In this document: positions 1-9,796 of the stretch, piece by piece
How the letters are laid out: each line of letters begins with the position of its first letter
Numbering within the stretch: the stretch's first letter is position 1
Origin: Symbiodinium sp. CCMP2592
Lineage: Eukaryota > Sar > Dinophyceae > Suessiales > Symbiodiniaceae
Direction of reading: 5' to 3'
DNA length: 64,000 nt
Assembly (NCBI GenBank): GCA_905221615.1
Contig: CAJNDT010002779.1
Location: forward strand, 186,001 to 250,000
Position numbers and translations under genes: made by a program
Notes under the pieces: model-generated
Told to the model about the DNA's origin: nothing
What the model saw: the letters and a program-made list of their open reading frames with translations, nothing else
The model's database searches: none

Positions 1-249
1 AGGATTGATTGGGTAGTTCTCAAAGTCATGCTCAAAACGGGTTTAGGCTTACGATCCGGATTGTTCTTTAACTGGCTCGTGGGAATTCAAACTACCCGCA
101 TTCACACCTCTCCAAAACATCCGTCACCACAGGCACATCGTGGGGGTGGCCCGAAACCCTCAACTGGGGGATTGCCCATTGTGATGCTTGTAGAAGTTGG
201 ATGCGCGCGTCGGAAAGTGTCTCGTCTCCTCCTGCCCCTCCCTGCATAT

Positions 250-350
250 GGGAGTTTCTGAAAATAGGGACCCTAATATAGTACCCTAAATGGTAGGATC
301 CCTATTATAAGGACCCCAAAATAAGGTACCCTGGTTTTCGGACACTCCCC
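250..350. mobile_element. foldback element, family A
   Basis: Inverted ends GGGAGTTTCYGAAAATAGGG / complementary CGGACACTCCC, with an inner palindrome around ATAAGGACCCC. Best single reference for family A (about 100 bp). Confidence 0.85.
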
Positions 351-639
351 CATTCCTGAAGCAAATGAAGCTCGAAGCGGAAGGACGCCCCCACGCTCAA
401 CACCGAGTTAAAGCATCAGGGGGCTATGTGACTTCGTAGGTCGGTGCAAAGTAGAGTCAGAAGTGGGATGACCCTTAAGCCCCAAACCTGACACCCCGAA
501 ATCCTGAGAGTACTTTTTAATACTTAAACCCTATAGCCCCTGTAGAATCCCTACAGATCCCTTCAAAGGGACCCTTAAAGGAACACTTATACCTACCCCT
601 GAACCTCTAAGTAGCCCCACTGTCCCCTGAGCGTCCAAG

Positions 640-835
640 TTCCGAACTCCCCGCCAACCCCAGACGCCCCGAAGCTCCAAACCCTAAGCCCAAAGCCCCA
701 AACCCTGAGCCCTAAGCCCTAAAGCTCAAGCCTTAAACCCCAAACCCTAAACCCCAAGCCCCAAAATAAACCCCGAAGCCCAAAGCCCTAAACCCTAAAA
801 GCCAAACCCTAAACCCTAAACCGTCCACCATTCCA
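640..835 (-). repeat. degenerate CCCTAAA array
   Basis: CCCTAAA-type units with many substitutions (CCCCAAA, CCCTGAG). Confidence 0.8.
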
Positions 836-985
836 TGCACAGGAGCCGAGGCTGCCAGCAAGTGTGGAGGCCGGAGGATGATAACAGCAATCAGACGAAG
901 AAGGATGTTGTAAACCTGGGGTTCCTTTAAAGGGATCTATAAGGGTACCTTTAAGGGATCTATAGGATTGTAGGGTTTAGGGTAT

Positions 986-1095
986 AGGTTGATGATATAA
1001 ATCCTGCATTACCTTAGTGGCCCTAGACTACGGCAACTATGGTTTCTTCCTTATTATGGGTAACGCAGGAGCAGGATTTGTATCGTCAGCCGTAA
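986..1095. mobile_element. foldback element, family B
   Basis: Ends GGTTGATGATATAAATCCTG and complementary CAGGATTTGTATCGTCAGCC. The ORFs overlapping it are spurious. Confidence 0.8.
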
Positions 1096-1553
1096 GAACG
1101 ATGGTTGCACTCAATATCAGAATAGCAGTAACAGATACGGTAAATCTAGGAATTCTGGTAGCATTCAAGCACTTTAATAGTATTGCTAGTCCCACTGCTA
1201 GTGCCAAGCGCCTGCACCTAATACGAATACGACTGCTAGTCAATACACGTGGCGCGGAAATTAGGATCGCTATGCGCAGGCGACCGACCAATTCTCACAG
1301 TATTGCTGCTTGAAGAGGTTTTGGGCTTCAAACTGGTCCTTTCTCAGAGTTTGAGGCTCGGCATAGGGAACGAGTTCATGTACTATAGGGGGCAAATAGT
1401 AATTTCCAATACTATTTGGGGGGGTTCCTCATTATAACGATATTTTAATGGGCACCAAAACCCTATTCTAATTATTAAGACTAAGGCCTCTATACCAAAA
1501 TCCTCACAATAGCCCGTTTTGTAGCCCGGAAGCCCCTTTAAAGGAACCTCCAG

Positions 1554-1625
1554 GCTATGCTAGCGTTGAAGAAGTCTTCCTCCCATTCGCAGCTTTGGGA
1601 GCCAGTGGCAGCCCTGAAGCCCCAC
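1554..1625 (+). CDS. exon of unknown gene 1
   Basis: Acceptor CTCCAG|G; donor GTCACG, phase 0 to phase 0. Encodes AMLALKKSSSHSQLWEPVAA then LKPH. Phase is compatible with the exon at 2588. Product not recognised. Confidence 0.4.
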
Positions 1626-1636
1626 GTCACGATTTA

Positions 1637-1742
1637 AAGGGAACTCCAGAAAGTTGGAATATGGTTTCAGGGTAGTATACCTTATATAATTTACCATAAA
1701 GGGTTTAGGAATCTCATATTCCAACTTTCTGGCTTTTACTTT
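1637..1742. mobile_element. foldback element, family C, copy 1
   Basis: Inner inverted ends CCAGAAAGTTGGAATATGG and complement (1646-1732). The homology with the copy at 2403-2507 continues outside the inverted ends on both sides. Confidence 0.8.
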
Positions 1743-1985
1743 AGGGTCTCGGGGTTAGGGTTTAGGGTTTAGGGGTTCGGGGTTTAGGTTTTGGGTCTCG
1801 GGTTTAGGGTTTGGATCTCGGGTTTAGGGTTAGGAGTTTAGCGGTTTAGGGCTATAGGGGTTTAGGGTTTAGGGTTTAGGGGTTTAGGGGTTAGGGGCCT
1901 AGGGTTTAGGAGTTTAGGGGTTTGCGGCTTTAGGAGTTTAGGGGCTTAGGGTCTAGACTTTGGGGTTGAAACCTAAACCCTGAGG
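1741..1985 (+). repeat. degenerate TTTAGGG array
   Basis: TTTAGGG/GTTTAGGGG units, between the two family C copies. Confidence 0.85.
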
Positions 1986-2402
1986 TTAAGGGTTTGGGGC
2001 ATGCCAGGATCCGTTTGCACTCTGGCGAAGCATCTTCGGTGCGGAGCTGCTGCGAGTCTGATGGCAGTTTCACATCTCCCAGAGAAGATGGTTGCATGCG
2101 ATCCTGTGTTCAGGGCTCAAAAAGGGCTGACCGTATTTGGGTTCTAGGAGGGTTCTACAGGGGTTTTGATAGATAAGGACTCTTGAGGGGTTGCCGGTTT
2201 TGGGCTTCGGATTCTGTTGTGTGGAGTTTAGTTCAAGGTGGGTTCTCTGATTTGGGGCTTGCGGGTGTGGTTTAACATTGTAGGTTTTCGGTTTAAGGAC
2301 CACTGCTGCATTATCTCTTGAGAGACCGTCCAGATTTGCGGCATTTCCAAGAGTGGGGTGCATAGGTCGGAAGAATTAGAATGCTACGTAGTACCATCCT
2401 TT

Positions 2403-2507
2403 ACAGTAAAAGCCAGAAAGTTGGAATAGGATTATCCTAAACCCTTTATGGTAAATTATAGGGTATCCTACCATGAAACCATATTCCAACTTTCTGGAAT
2501 TCCCTAT
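2403..2507. mobile_element. foldback element, family C, copy 2 (opposite orientation)
   Basis: Reverse complement of 1637-1742 including flanks (GGGAATTCCAGAAAG and CTTTCTGGCTTTTACT). The pair forms a large inverted repeat about 0.66 kb apart. Confidence 0.8.
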
Positions 2508-2587
2508 ATAGTCCCTGTATCTGCAAACATACACAGAAACCCTGTTCTGATCATCAAGGCCGCTGTAATAGCACGATACCATGCCAG

Positions 2588-2718
2588 CACTCTGCGATGG
2601 CTTTGCTCATTTTCCTTGCCCATCTTTACATCAGGGTCCGTTTATTCGCGGCTGTTCAGGCTGCTCGAATTCAGAAAGCTGTCGTGCCGGGTCTGGCAAC
2701 CATGGCTCAACTCTCATC
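2588..2718 (+). CDS. exon of unknown gene 1
   Basis: Acceptor TGCCAG; consensus-like donor GTAAGC, phase 2. Encodes HSAMALLIFLAHLYIRVRLF then a helical basic/hydrophobic stretch ending ATMAQLS. It may be a membrane-associated helix. It joins in phase to the exon at 2906. Confidence 0.6.
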
Positions 2719-2905
2719 GTAAGCCCGTAAGCCCTGAACCCTCAACCCTACCTATCATAGGGGCCGGTTTGGTGGTAAGTATATTCTACTATACTTACAA
2801 TAAGAAATCCCCAATACCCTATTCTAATTATTTGGGCTCCTACATTAACCCCTCTAAACCCAGAGCCCTTGCAGCCCTGGCAACCCGAAAGCCCATCATC
2901 GCCAG

Positions 2906-2966
2906 GGACCCCCGGCCGAGCTTCGGTTTCGAGTCTTTGACCAACCTCTGGTTGAAGCTCATTTGG
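2906..2966 (+). CDS. exon of unknown gene 1
   Basis: Acceptor CGCCAG|G; GC donor (GCCCCT), phase 0. Encodes DPRPSFGFESLTNLWLKLIW. The next intron (195 nt) is mostly a foldback element of family I. Family not recognised. Confidence 0.6.
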
Positions 2967-3036
2967 GCCCCTATAAAGGGGTCTATAAGGGTTACTATAA
3001 GGGATACTAGAAGGGCTACTATAAGGGTACTATAAT

Positions 3037-3140
3037 ATGGGCAATTGTCAAAATTGATGGTCCCTTTTGGGTACCCTAAATATTAGATGCCGTACTATAA
3101 TAGGGACCCAAAAAGGGACCATCAATTTTGACAACCACCC
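3037..3140. mobile_element. foldback element, family I (intron body)
   Basis: GGGCAATTGTCAAAATTGAT / ATCAATTTTGACAACCACCC. Together with short ATAAGGG repeats it fills the 195-nt intron 2967-3161. CATTTGGGC occurs on both sides (2960, 3140). Confidence 0.85.
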
Positions 3141-3161
3141 ATTTGGGCTGGCGCCGGCCAG

Positions 3162-3191
3162 GCCGCCAAAGCCAAGTCTTTTCCAACATGA
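3162..3191 (+). CDS. last exon of unknown gene 1
   Basis: Acceptor GGCCAG|G, phase 0. Encodes AAKAKSFPT and TGA at 3189-3191. This makes the interval 1554-3191 the 3' part of a + strand gene that probably enters from outside the window. Confidence 0.5.
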   Translation, partial: AAKAKSFPT

Positions 3192-4065
3192 GCTCAGAAC
3201 ACCGTGAGGACCTAAAGGTGGTCGCGGTTCAGGGGTTTGGGATTGAGGGGCACCGAACCTGACGAATGCCTGGACTTCAAAAGAGTGAAATGCTCAAACC
3301 ATCGAACCTGCAAGCTGCTCTGTTGAATCTAGGGTTCAGGCTCACGTTGCCTGGTTACCTGGAATCAATATGGACGTGGGCTTTAGGGTTTAGGGCTAAT
3401 GACTGTTTTCAAAACATGGACACAGGGCATAGGGTTCACCGTGGTAATCGCATGGCATTCAAGTTAGCCTCATGTCAGTCTTGGAAGATGTGAGGCATTC
3501 GCCTTGGGTCTACAGTTTAAAAGTTGAGGGTTCATCTGGACAGCCGCAGCAACAATTAGCAAGAATTGGCCATAAACTATACGAATCCAAATCAAGCCGG
3601 TCTTCAGAATAAATACACGAAGTAATATGACAGATGCTATTACCGATAGTGATTCTACCCTTAACCCTAACCCTCAACCCTGAAGCTAGCTTAAGCCCTA
3701 TACTAGCCTTTACATTAACCCTCAAAGCAATTCTTATAGTACTCCTAAAGGAAAGCTTGAAGAATCCAAGCACTCCTGGCCGGAGCAAGCTTCAGATCTG
3801 TTCCGTTTGGACTCCGCTTCAAAGGGTAAGCGAAAAGCCAGCCTCCAATGACTGCGACAGCAACTCTTTATGTGCATCTTCAAAAGGGCTTGTTTAAGGT
3901 TGTTTTCTCGTTTTGATGCGCCCTTAGTTCAGCTATAACTAAACGTCCCTAAATCGCGGCGAACCACTCTTTACAAGCATCCTGATGGCTAGCTTGTGCA
4001 TTGCCCCAAATCTCCTGAAGTTCGCATCGTACGTCTGATAGCTATTATATGGTTGACAGTATTAT

Positions 4066-4196
4066 CACAACAACAACAACAACAGCCGCAGCGCTAGCAG
4101 CAGCAGAAGGGGCAGGGGCAACTGCCGCGGCAGCAGTGGCAACAGCAACAACAACAGCAACAGCAGCAGCAACGGGACCCGGATCACCACCACCGC

Positions 4197-4227
<31 letters not shown>

Positions 4228-4230
4228 TTT
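4066..4230. repeat. triplet-rich tract (CAN, ATC)
   Basis: CAACAGCAA-type triplets then about 11 ATC units. It creates poly-Ser/Asp/Ala ORFs on both strands that are not genes. Confidence 0.85.
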
Positions 4231-5123
4231 TTTCCTCCTCAGCAGAGAGAGCAAAACCCTCCATCACTGTCCCATACCGGAACCTGCGCCTAAACCTACA
4301 CCACCTAGACTTACACAATACCAAGAACATCAAGGGCAACAACGACGACGACTACTGCCAAACACTACGACTTGTACTGCTACGGCTGCGGCTGCTTATG
4401 GCACTTCGGTTAGTGATACTGTCTCGGCCACCCAGTGTGGGCCTAAGGGACTTAGGAGTTCGGGCATGGGACTAATGAATCTAGGCCACAGGTTTTAGGA
4501 GCTTGATTGCAGCTGGGCACGCGCGCACACCGCTCGCAAGGGCTTGAATAGGGTTTATGTCTATGTTATTCTTTTATGCTGGTGCTGCCTTGCAGCGGAG
4601 CACCCACGCACATCGTTCGCAAAGGCCTGAATATACGAGGTTCCTGCCGTCTATCTTGCCAACCCCTCGAGCCAAGCTGAACGCAACTATAAGCGCTGGA
4701 AGAATATGTGACGGTCCTCTTTCCCGCAACCTCGAACCAGCTTCAGCTTCTTGCGTATTCGGGCCTTTGTGCACCATGCTGCATATGGATTTCACAGGGT
4801 CCAGCCGCGGCGCACACTGGATGAATGTAGCCTGGAGATGGAGACCGTGATATGCGGCAGAAGAATAGCGGAGTATAGTTTTTTTGTGCAACAGCCTGTC
4901 ATTTAGACCCTAGATAGTAAAGCCCTAAACCCTAAACCCTAAGCCCCTAAATCCTAAACCAGAAAGACAGTAATGTACTGTAGTTTCTGAAGCTCTGAAC
5001 TTGTATTTACATGCTTTCGCTTTCTCGTCGTAAGCACCAGTACTCGCAGGAGGTGTCGTTTTCTCCAGGCCGACATTCCCTGCACTGCTTCATGTCTCCG
5101 ACCTCCTGGCAGCTGCAGTTGTC

Positions 5124-5220
5124 CCTAAACCCTAAACCCTAAACCCTAAACCCCTCAACCCCTCAACCCCTAAACCCTAAACCCCTAAACCCTAAACCCT
5201 AAACCCTAAACCCTAAACCG
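5124..5220 (-). repeat. CCCTAAA array
   Basis: About 13 CCCTAAA-type units, some as CCCCTAAA. Confidence 0.9.
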
Positions 5221-5290
5221 TTGCGTGTGATGTTAGGGACCTATGGGTTTCCTTGACGTGAGTCTTGTACATCTTAAGTAGAATGAGATG

Positions 5291-5393
5291 TACTTGGAGT
5301 TCATGGGTAGTTATAAGTGGAGTTGTAAGTCCCCTATTATGGTGGTTACCCTACCTACAACCCCACTTATATCTGCCCATGAACCTTTAAGTA
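5291..5393. mobile_element. foldback element, family E-prime
   Basis: TACTTGGAGTTCATGGG / CCCATGAACCTTTAAGTA. Shares the end motif of family E (TACTTGGAG) but a different body. Confidence 0.75.
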
Positions 5394-5668
5394 TGCATGC
5401 TAGTCCAGGGGCATCGTCGTCGAAGCTGCGGGTACATCAGCTGTGGGTGCGTGGCAGCCAACCTCTCCCAAAACACCGAGCGTCCGCTTGTTCATGGGGG
5501 ATCGAAGGGTTTAGATGTCTGGCCATTCAGGGTTAAGGGGTTTGGGGTTGGGGTTTGAGGCGTGGAGATTGGGGCGTGGTCTGGGTTCCCAGTCCGCATG
5601 TCCTCATTCAACCCAGAAGAAGTTGAAATCTTCGAAGGCCAAGGGGCTGCTTGACACGGTTTAGTGTC

Positions 5669-5750
5669 TAAGGTTTAGGGTTTAAGGTTTAGGGTTTAAG
5701 GTTTAGGGTTTGAGGTTTAGGGTTTAGGGTTTAAGGTTTAGGGTTTAGGG
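5669..5750 (+). repeat. TTTAGGG array
   Basis: Alternating TTTAGGG and TTTAAGG units. Confidence 0.85.
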
Positions 5751-6179
5751 TTATCTTTTCCATGTGCTTTGGCCTCCAAGCTCCAGGGTCGTCCAGAAAA
5801 TCCCAAGTGAAACCCCAATGTTCGGGGCCGAAGCTGGAGTCCTTCATGGAACAGTCATATATAGGGGCCTAAATAACCACCAACACTATTTTGGCGGTTC
5901 CTCATTTTAAGTGTAGTTTCAGGATTTGGGCTGCTAGGGTCAAGGGTTTGGGGTTTGAGTGTCTGAGGTTTAGTGGTTTCGTTCCAGCATGACACAGAAT
6001 TTCATCCTCGATTGTCAGCAGGCCAACAAACGCTGGCAACTGGTCCTTGCCCTAAACCCTACACCTTTAACTCGAAAACCTTCGGAGCAGTCGGAAAGGA
6101 GGGGTTAAAAAAAAAATAACTCTTTTTCGAAACCTTAACCATAAGCCCTAAATCCTAACGACTCCTACACTTCAACTGC

Positions 6180-6480
6180 AAGGCCCTGATTCCCAAGCCC
6201 TAAATACCCTAAACCCTAAGACCCTAAACCCTAAACCCCCAAAACCCTTAATGCCCTAAACCCTAAACCCCTAAAGCCCTCAGCCCTTAATGCCCTTAAT
6301 ACCCTAAACCCCTAAAGCCCTCGACCCTTAAGCCCCGAAGCCCCGAAGCCCTGAACCCTAAACCCTAAAGCCCTTCAGCCCTAAACCCCGAAGCCCTGGA
6401 TCGTAATCCCTAATCCCTAGGACTCTAGAACCCTAAACCCTCAACCCTAAACCCATACCCTTAAGCCCCGAAGCCCCGAA
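6180..6480 (-). repeat. degenerate CCCTAAA array
   Basis: Left of an exon-like segment (6503) that has a TTTAGGG array on its other side. Confidence 0.8.
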
Positions 6481-6502
6481 GCCCTGGATCTCGAAGACGC
6501 AG

Positions 6503-6559
6503 GCGGCCGTCCTTCTCGGCTCAGCCAAGCTCATCCGCCTCCTTCCGCAGGGGCAGGCA
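6503..6559 (+). CDS. exon-like segment, unknown gene 2
   Basis: Acceptor GACGCAG|G; donor GTGTGT, phase 0 to phase 0. Encodes AAVLLGSAKLIRLLPQGQA, clearly protein-like. It is flanked on both sides by telomere-type arrays. Product unknown. Confidence 0.5.
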
Positions 6560-6566
6560 GTGTGTA

Positions 6567-6665
6567 CGGGTTTAGGGGTTTAGGGTTTAGGGGTTGAGGG
6601 GTTGAGGGGTTTAGGGGTTCAGGGGTTTTTAGGGCTTAAGGGGTTTAGGGGTTTAGCGGGCTTCG
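6567..6665 (+). repeat. TTTAGGG array
   Basis: GGGTTTAGGGG and GGGTTGAGGGG units. Confidence 0.85.
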
Positions 6666-6911
6666 TGGTCTAGGATCGGGGCTTAAAGTGTAGTGGTTTT
6701 CAGGGTGCATCAGTTATGCAGGTGGTCCTGTGAACCATCCTGTCGAATCTCCAGAATAAGGTATCACTCTGATATCCAGGACCCCCTAAAGGGGACCCAA
6801 AGCCTAAACCCCTAAAGCCCTAAACCCTAAATGCACCCTAAGCCCTCAATCCCCTAAACCCGAAAAAACCCCTAAACCCTACACCCCAGTATTGGGCCTA
6901 GGAATCTGCAG

Positions 6912-6992
6912 TCAAAGCTCGAGCCGCAACCTTGAGGATCCCGCCGTGGAGTTGGAGTGTTTTACAGAACCTGAAATCCTACGGCCCATTTC
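6912..6992 (+). CDS. exon-like segment, unknown gene 2
   Basis: An open + frame encodes SRNLEDPAVELECFTEPEIL then RPISL. The start is uncertain (acceptors at CCTAG or CTGCAG), and so is the donor (GAGTTC). The opposite strand is also partly open but less protein-like. Confidence 0.45.
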
Positions 6993-7399
6993 CCTGAGTT
7001 CAGGGTTTAGGGTAATAGGGTTTAGGGTTTCCTAACCCTAAACCCTAAGCCCGTAAGCCCCAAAATCCTAAACCCCCAAACCTCGCGGGGTCCTTTCCTT
7101 GTATCCCCAAAGTCATAAGCCGAAATCGCGCAGTAGTCTGCAACCTCAGCCTTCTGATCAGGCTGATAGGGAACAGGAAGCCTGTGACACCCGACTTTGC
7201 CATGTTAATGTGAGACATACCCTGCACCCAAAACCCCTTAAACCAAAAGCCCTAGAGCCGAGTCTGCAACAGGCATGTTCATGATCCGACTGATAGAGTC
7301 CCCTGCTTTGAAGAATTCTTGAGCTGCAGCATGTTTCCCCAGTCAGAAACTTTCAGCTTAGGGACATTTTTTCAGTCGCGAGGCAGTGATGTCTTGTAG

Positions 7400-7486
7400 A
7401 AGAACATCAACTACACAGAGATAGAACCGGATAGGGCCGTCGCAGCTGCATTGCCCAAGCCGCCTGTTGCGAGCAGTGGCTGCAAG
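7400..7486 (+). CDS. exon-like segment, unknown gene 2
   Basis: Acceptor CTTGTAG. Encodes KNINYTEIEPDRAVAAALPK then PPVASSGCK; the end is uncertain. An in-frame TAG overlaps the acceptor, so the frame starts exactly at the splice site. Product unknown. Confidence 0.45.
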
Positions 7487-7564
7487 CACTCGGTTTCATG
7501 AATCAGCTTCCAGCACAGTCATTTTTGCGTTTGTCTTCCTGTACATGTACTGCCCACTGCCTAG

Positions 7565-7643
7565 AAGTCACGACCCTCATGGTCGCCAAGCATCGCTCAG
7601 AACTCTCGAAGGCCTTCCCCATGGCAGAGTTTGGGATGTCGCG
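7565..7643 (+). CDS. exon flanking a foldback intron, unknown gene 2
   Basis: Acceptor GCCTAG; donor GTAGAG, phase 2. Encodes VTTLMVAKHRSELSKAFPMA then EFGMS. It joins in phase to 7779. The minus strand is also open here; the + call is preferred because of the phase-consistent GT-AG intron. Confidence 0.5.
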
Positions 7644-7669
7644 GTAGAGTGTCTTCGGATGTCCTTTTG

Positions 7670-7771
7670 AGAGTTTCCGAAAATTAGGACTACCTTATTT
7701 TTGGGTCCTTATAATAAGCGTCCGTACTGTTTAGGGTACTGTATGAGGGTCCCCTAGTTTCGGAAACTCCC
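7670..7771. mobile_element. foldback element, family A (intron body)
   Basis: Ends GAGAGTTTCCGAAAATTAGG and the complementary TTTCGGAAACTCCC. It forms most of the 135-nt intron 7644-7778. Confidence 0.85.
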
Positions 7772-7778
7772 ACTTCAG

Positions 7779-7849
7779 TTTCGACACTTCAATCGGAGCC
7801 ATGGCGATGCACGCCGGCAACCCGATGGCCCCCTGCTTGCACCGAGCAG
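7779..7849 (+). CDS. exon flanking a foldback intron, unknown gene 2
   Basis: Acceptor ACTTCAG; donor GTAGTC, phase 1. Encodes FDTSIGAMAMHAGNPMAPCL then HRA. With 7565-7643 it brackets a 135-nt intron whose body is a family A foldback element. Confidence 0.5.
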
Positions 7850-7892
7850 GTAGTCGGCTATCCTCGTCGTCCTATACATCCATCCATCCCAT

Positions 7893-8142
7893 CCATCCAT
7901 GCATGCATGCATGCATGCATGCATGCATGCACACATACTTCTCAATTTCGCTTCTCGTATGCTGACATACGGTATGTACAGGTGTATGGTATGGCACTCA
8001 TACCTGTATGTACGTTTGTATGTATGTATGTGTGTATGTACGTACGTATGTACGTACGTATGTATGTATGCATGTATGTGTGTATGTATGTACGTACGTG
8101 CGTAGGTATGTATGTATGTATGTATGTATGTATGTATGTATG

Positions 8143-8173
<31 letters not shown>

Positions 8174-8212
8174 CTATGTATGTATGTATGTATGTGTGTA
8201 TGTATGTATGTA
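7893..8212. repeat. GCAT and GTAT tetranucleotide tract
   Basis: (GCAT)n then (GTAT)n with GTAC variants. All long ORFs here are tetranucleotide repeat translations (Met-Tyr-Val-Cys). Confidence 0.95.
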
Positions 8213-8735
8213 ACAATGTTAATGCATACACACGCACACGCACACATTATATGTGTATGTACATGTTTATGCATATGTTCATATAAATGTCTTTTTTCGC
8301 GGACACACACACACACACACACATAACACAAAGTTTTGTGTAGAGGTGAATACGCATGACACTGGTGTTGCCGCTGCAATCACTGTTCCTGCCGGTTACT
8401 ATCTTGACTGTTTGTTGCCAATGCGCTTCTTCTATGTTACTGTATGTAGCATAGCCTCACTCTGAGTGGGACTTGTTCTGACACAGGGGTCCCAAAATCC
8501 ATCAGGTCAGGCCAGGGCTCACGATTTCCTTTCAAAGGAGGGGCTTAAGCAAGTGAACTTCTGCTATTAATGATAAGTCGCAGTAATGGCCATAATAATC
8601 ACAACCTAACTCATAGTAGTCATGCATTCAGATGGTGGTTAAATACTCCCAAAAGGTATAAAACCACTACAGTACGGGTTGAACAGCACTCGTCCTCGTC
8701 TGTGCCTCACAGAGGTGGGCGTCGCCACAGCGCAG

Positions 8736-8791
8736 GAGCGGCAAAGATGTTGATGCCCATTTCTACCAGAAAGCATTGAAGGGCCAATACG
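8736..8791 (+). CDS. exon flanking a foldback intron, unknown gene 2
   Basis: Acceptor GCGCAG|G; donor GTTTCA, phase 1. Encodes SGKDVDAHFYQKALKGQY. It joins in phase to 8902 across a 110-nt intron made almost entirely of a family A foldback. Confidence 0.55.
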
Positions 8792-8800
8792 GTTTCATTT

Positions 8801-8900
8801 GGGAGTTTCCGAAAATTGGGGGTACCCTATTTTGGGGTCCTTATAAATAATTAGGAGCATACTATTTTGGGTCCTGTATTAGGGTACCCTATTTTCGGAA
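8801..8900. mobile_element. foldback element, family A (intron body)
   Basis: The left end GGGAGTTTCCGAAAATTGGG is intact and the right arm ends at ATTTTCGGAAG, where it provides the acceptor AG of the 110-nt intron 8792-8901. Confidence 0.8.
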
Positions 8901-8901
8901 G

Positions 8902-8967
8902 ATTTCGTCAGAGCTCAGCATCTGCGCCTAACTTCGGAGACCTTTGTCGTGTCAGAGCTACAAGTTA
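8902..8967 (+). CDS. exon flanking a foldback intron, unknown gene 2
   Basis: Acceptor CGGAAG, phase 1. Encodes FVRAQHLRLTSETFVVSELQ then VS. The donor is uncertain (GTTAGT or GTGGGA). Another, composite foldback starts immediately downstream. Confidence 0.5.
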
Positions 8968-8973
8968 GTGAAG

Positions 8974-9274
8974 TGGGAGTTTCAGAAAACAAGGGACCGT
9001 AGTCTACTAGTATAGATTTTAAGTAGTCGGATCCCTCTTCATACACCCCTAAATCACGCAAATCTCATAATGTGCTTTAATATACTAGAATATGACGTAA
9101 CATGCCACGGTACACGATAGTATGCTAGAATGTACTATAACACACACAACGGTTGATGATATAGATCCTGCATGATCTAGAATAAGGAATATACCATATT
9201 TCCCATAGTTTCGGGTCCTTAAGGTAATGCAGGACTGTTATCATCAGACGAATCATCTTCTATCTGAAACTCCC
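8974..9274. mobile_element. composite foldback: A-type ends around a family B element
   Basis: Outer ends are GGGAGTTTCAGAAAAC and CTGAAACTCCC. A complete family B element sits inside at 9149-9248. Flanks share CAAGT..GAAG, a possible target duplication. Confidence 0.6.
9149..9248. mobile_element. foldback element, family B, nested
   Basis: Starts ACGGTTGATGATATAGATCC; the right arm is truncated (CAGGACTGTTATCATCAGAC). Lies inside the composite element 8974-9274. Confidence 0.75.
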
Positions 9275-9298
9275 AAGTCGAAGCGGTAACCGAAAGCA

Positions 9299-9393
9299 AC
9301 CCTAAACCCTAAACCCTAAACCCTAAACCCTAAACCCAAAACTCTAAACCCTAAACCCTAAACCCTAAACCCTAAACCCTAAACCCTAAACCC
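9299..9393 (-). repeat. CCCTAAA array between target duplications
   Basis: About 13 nearly perfect CCCTAAA units, flanked by 27-bp direct repeats (9272-9298, 9403-9429). Confidence 0.92.
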
Positions 9394-9403
9394 CCAAGTC
9401 GGC

Positions 9404-9478
9404 CCAAGTCGAAATGGTAACCGAAAGCCCCAGAAGCCTGGCAAGGGTTCGATGCCTTTCGCCTTGGAGGTTCAGTGC
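9404..9478 (+). CDS. exon-like segment after a telomere-type array
   Basis: An open + frame encodes VEMVTESPRSLARVRCLSPW. Its first 27 bases are duplicated at 9272-9298 on the other side of a CCCTAAA array. Boundaries are uncertain. Confidence 0.4.
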
Positions 9479-9660
9479 CCTTAAGGGTTCCCTTAAGGGT
9501 TCCCTTAAGGGTTCCTTTAAGGGATCCTTTAAGGGCTCCTTTAAGGGTATTATAAGGGTACCTGGGTACTATAAGGGCGCTGGGAAAAGGGCGATAGGGT
9601 TGGAGGTTTAAGAAGTTCGGAGGGTTTCAGTACCTGCTGAAGGCTCGGTGGTCAAGAGGT

Positions 9661-9783
9661 TACTTGGAGGTTCATGGGACTTAGTAAGTACAGTTATAAA
9701 TACCTTGGCTGGGGATACAACCAATTATAAGTATAGGTACCTTATTTATAACCCCAATTACTAAGTACCATGAACCTCTAAGT
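9661..9783. mobile_element. foldback element, family E-prime
   Basis: TACTTGGAGGTTCATGGGAC / TACCATGAACCTCTAAGTG, inner GGTACCTTATTTATAACCCC. Confidence 0.8.
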
Positions 9784-9796
9784 GTTTGTGTTCTTG

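Larger units (their letters stand above)
3192..6502. other. spacer or introns without a gene I can assign
   Basis: It holds CCCTAAA/TTTAGGG arrays, one family E-prime foldback, a CAN/CAT triplet-rich stretch near 4066-4230 and several short open segments. At 4985-5110 both strands are open, including a Cys-rich minus reading. None could be assigned to a gene. Confidence 0.5.

Noticed and set aside
7000-7860. Mitochondrial-carrier-like reading on the minus strand (PIEVSKLKW, LFPISLIRRLRLQ)
   Set aside because: No consistent phase across the foldback at 7670-7771, whereas the + strand exons at 7565 and 7779 join by a clean GT-AG intron. Not fully excluded.
7899-8379. Several 68-145 codon ORFs on both strands
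   Set aside because: Translations of GTAT/GCAT tetranucleotide repeats; no coding signal outside the repeat.
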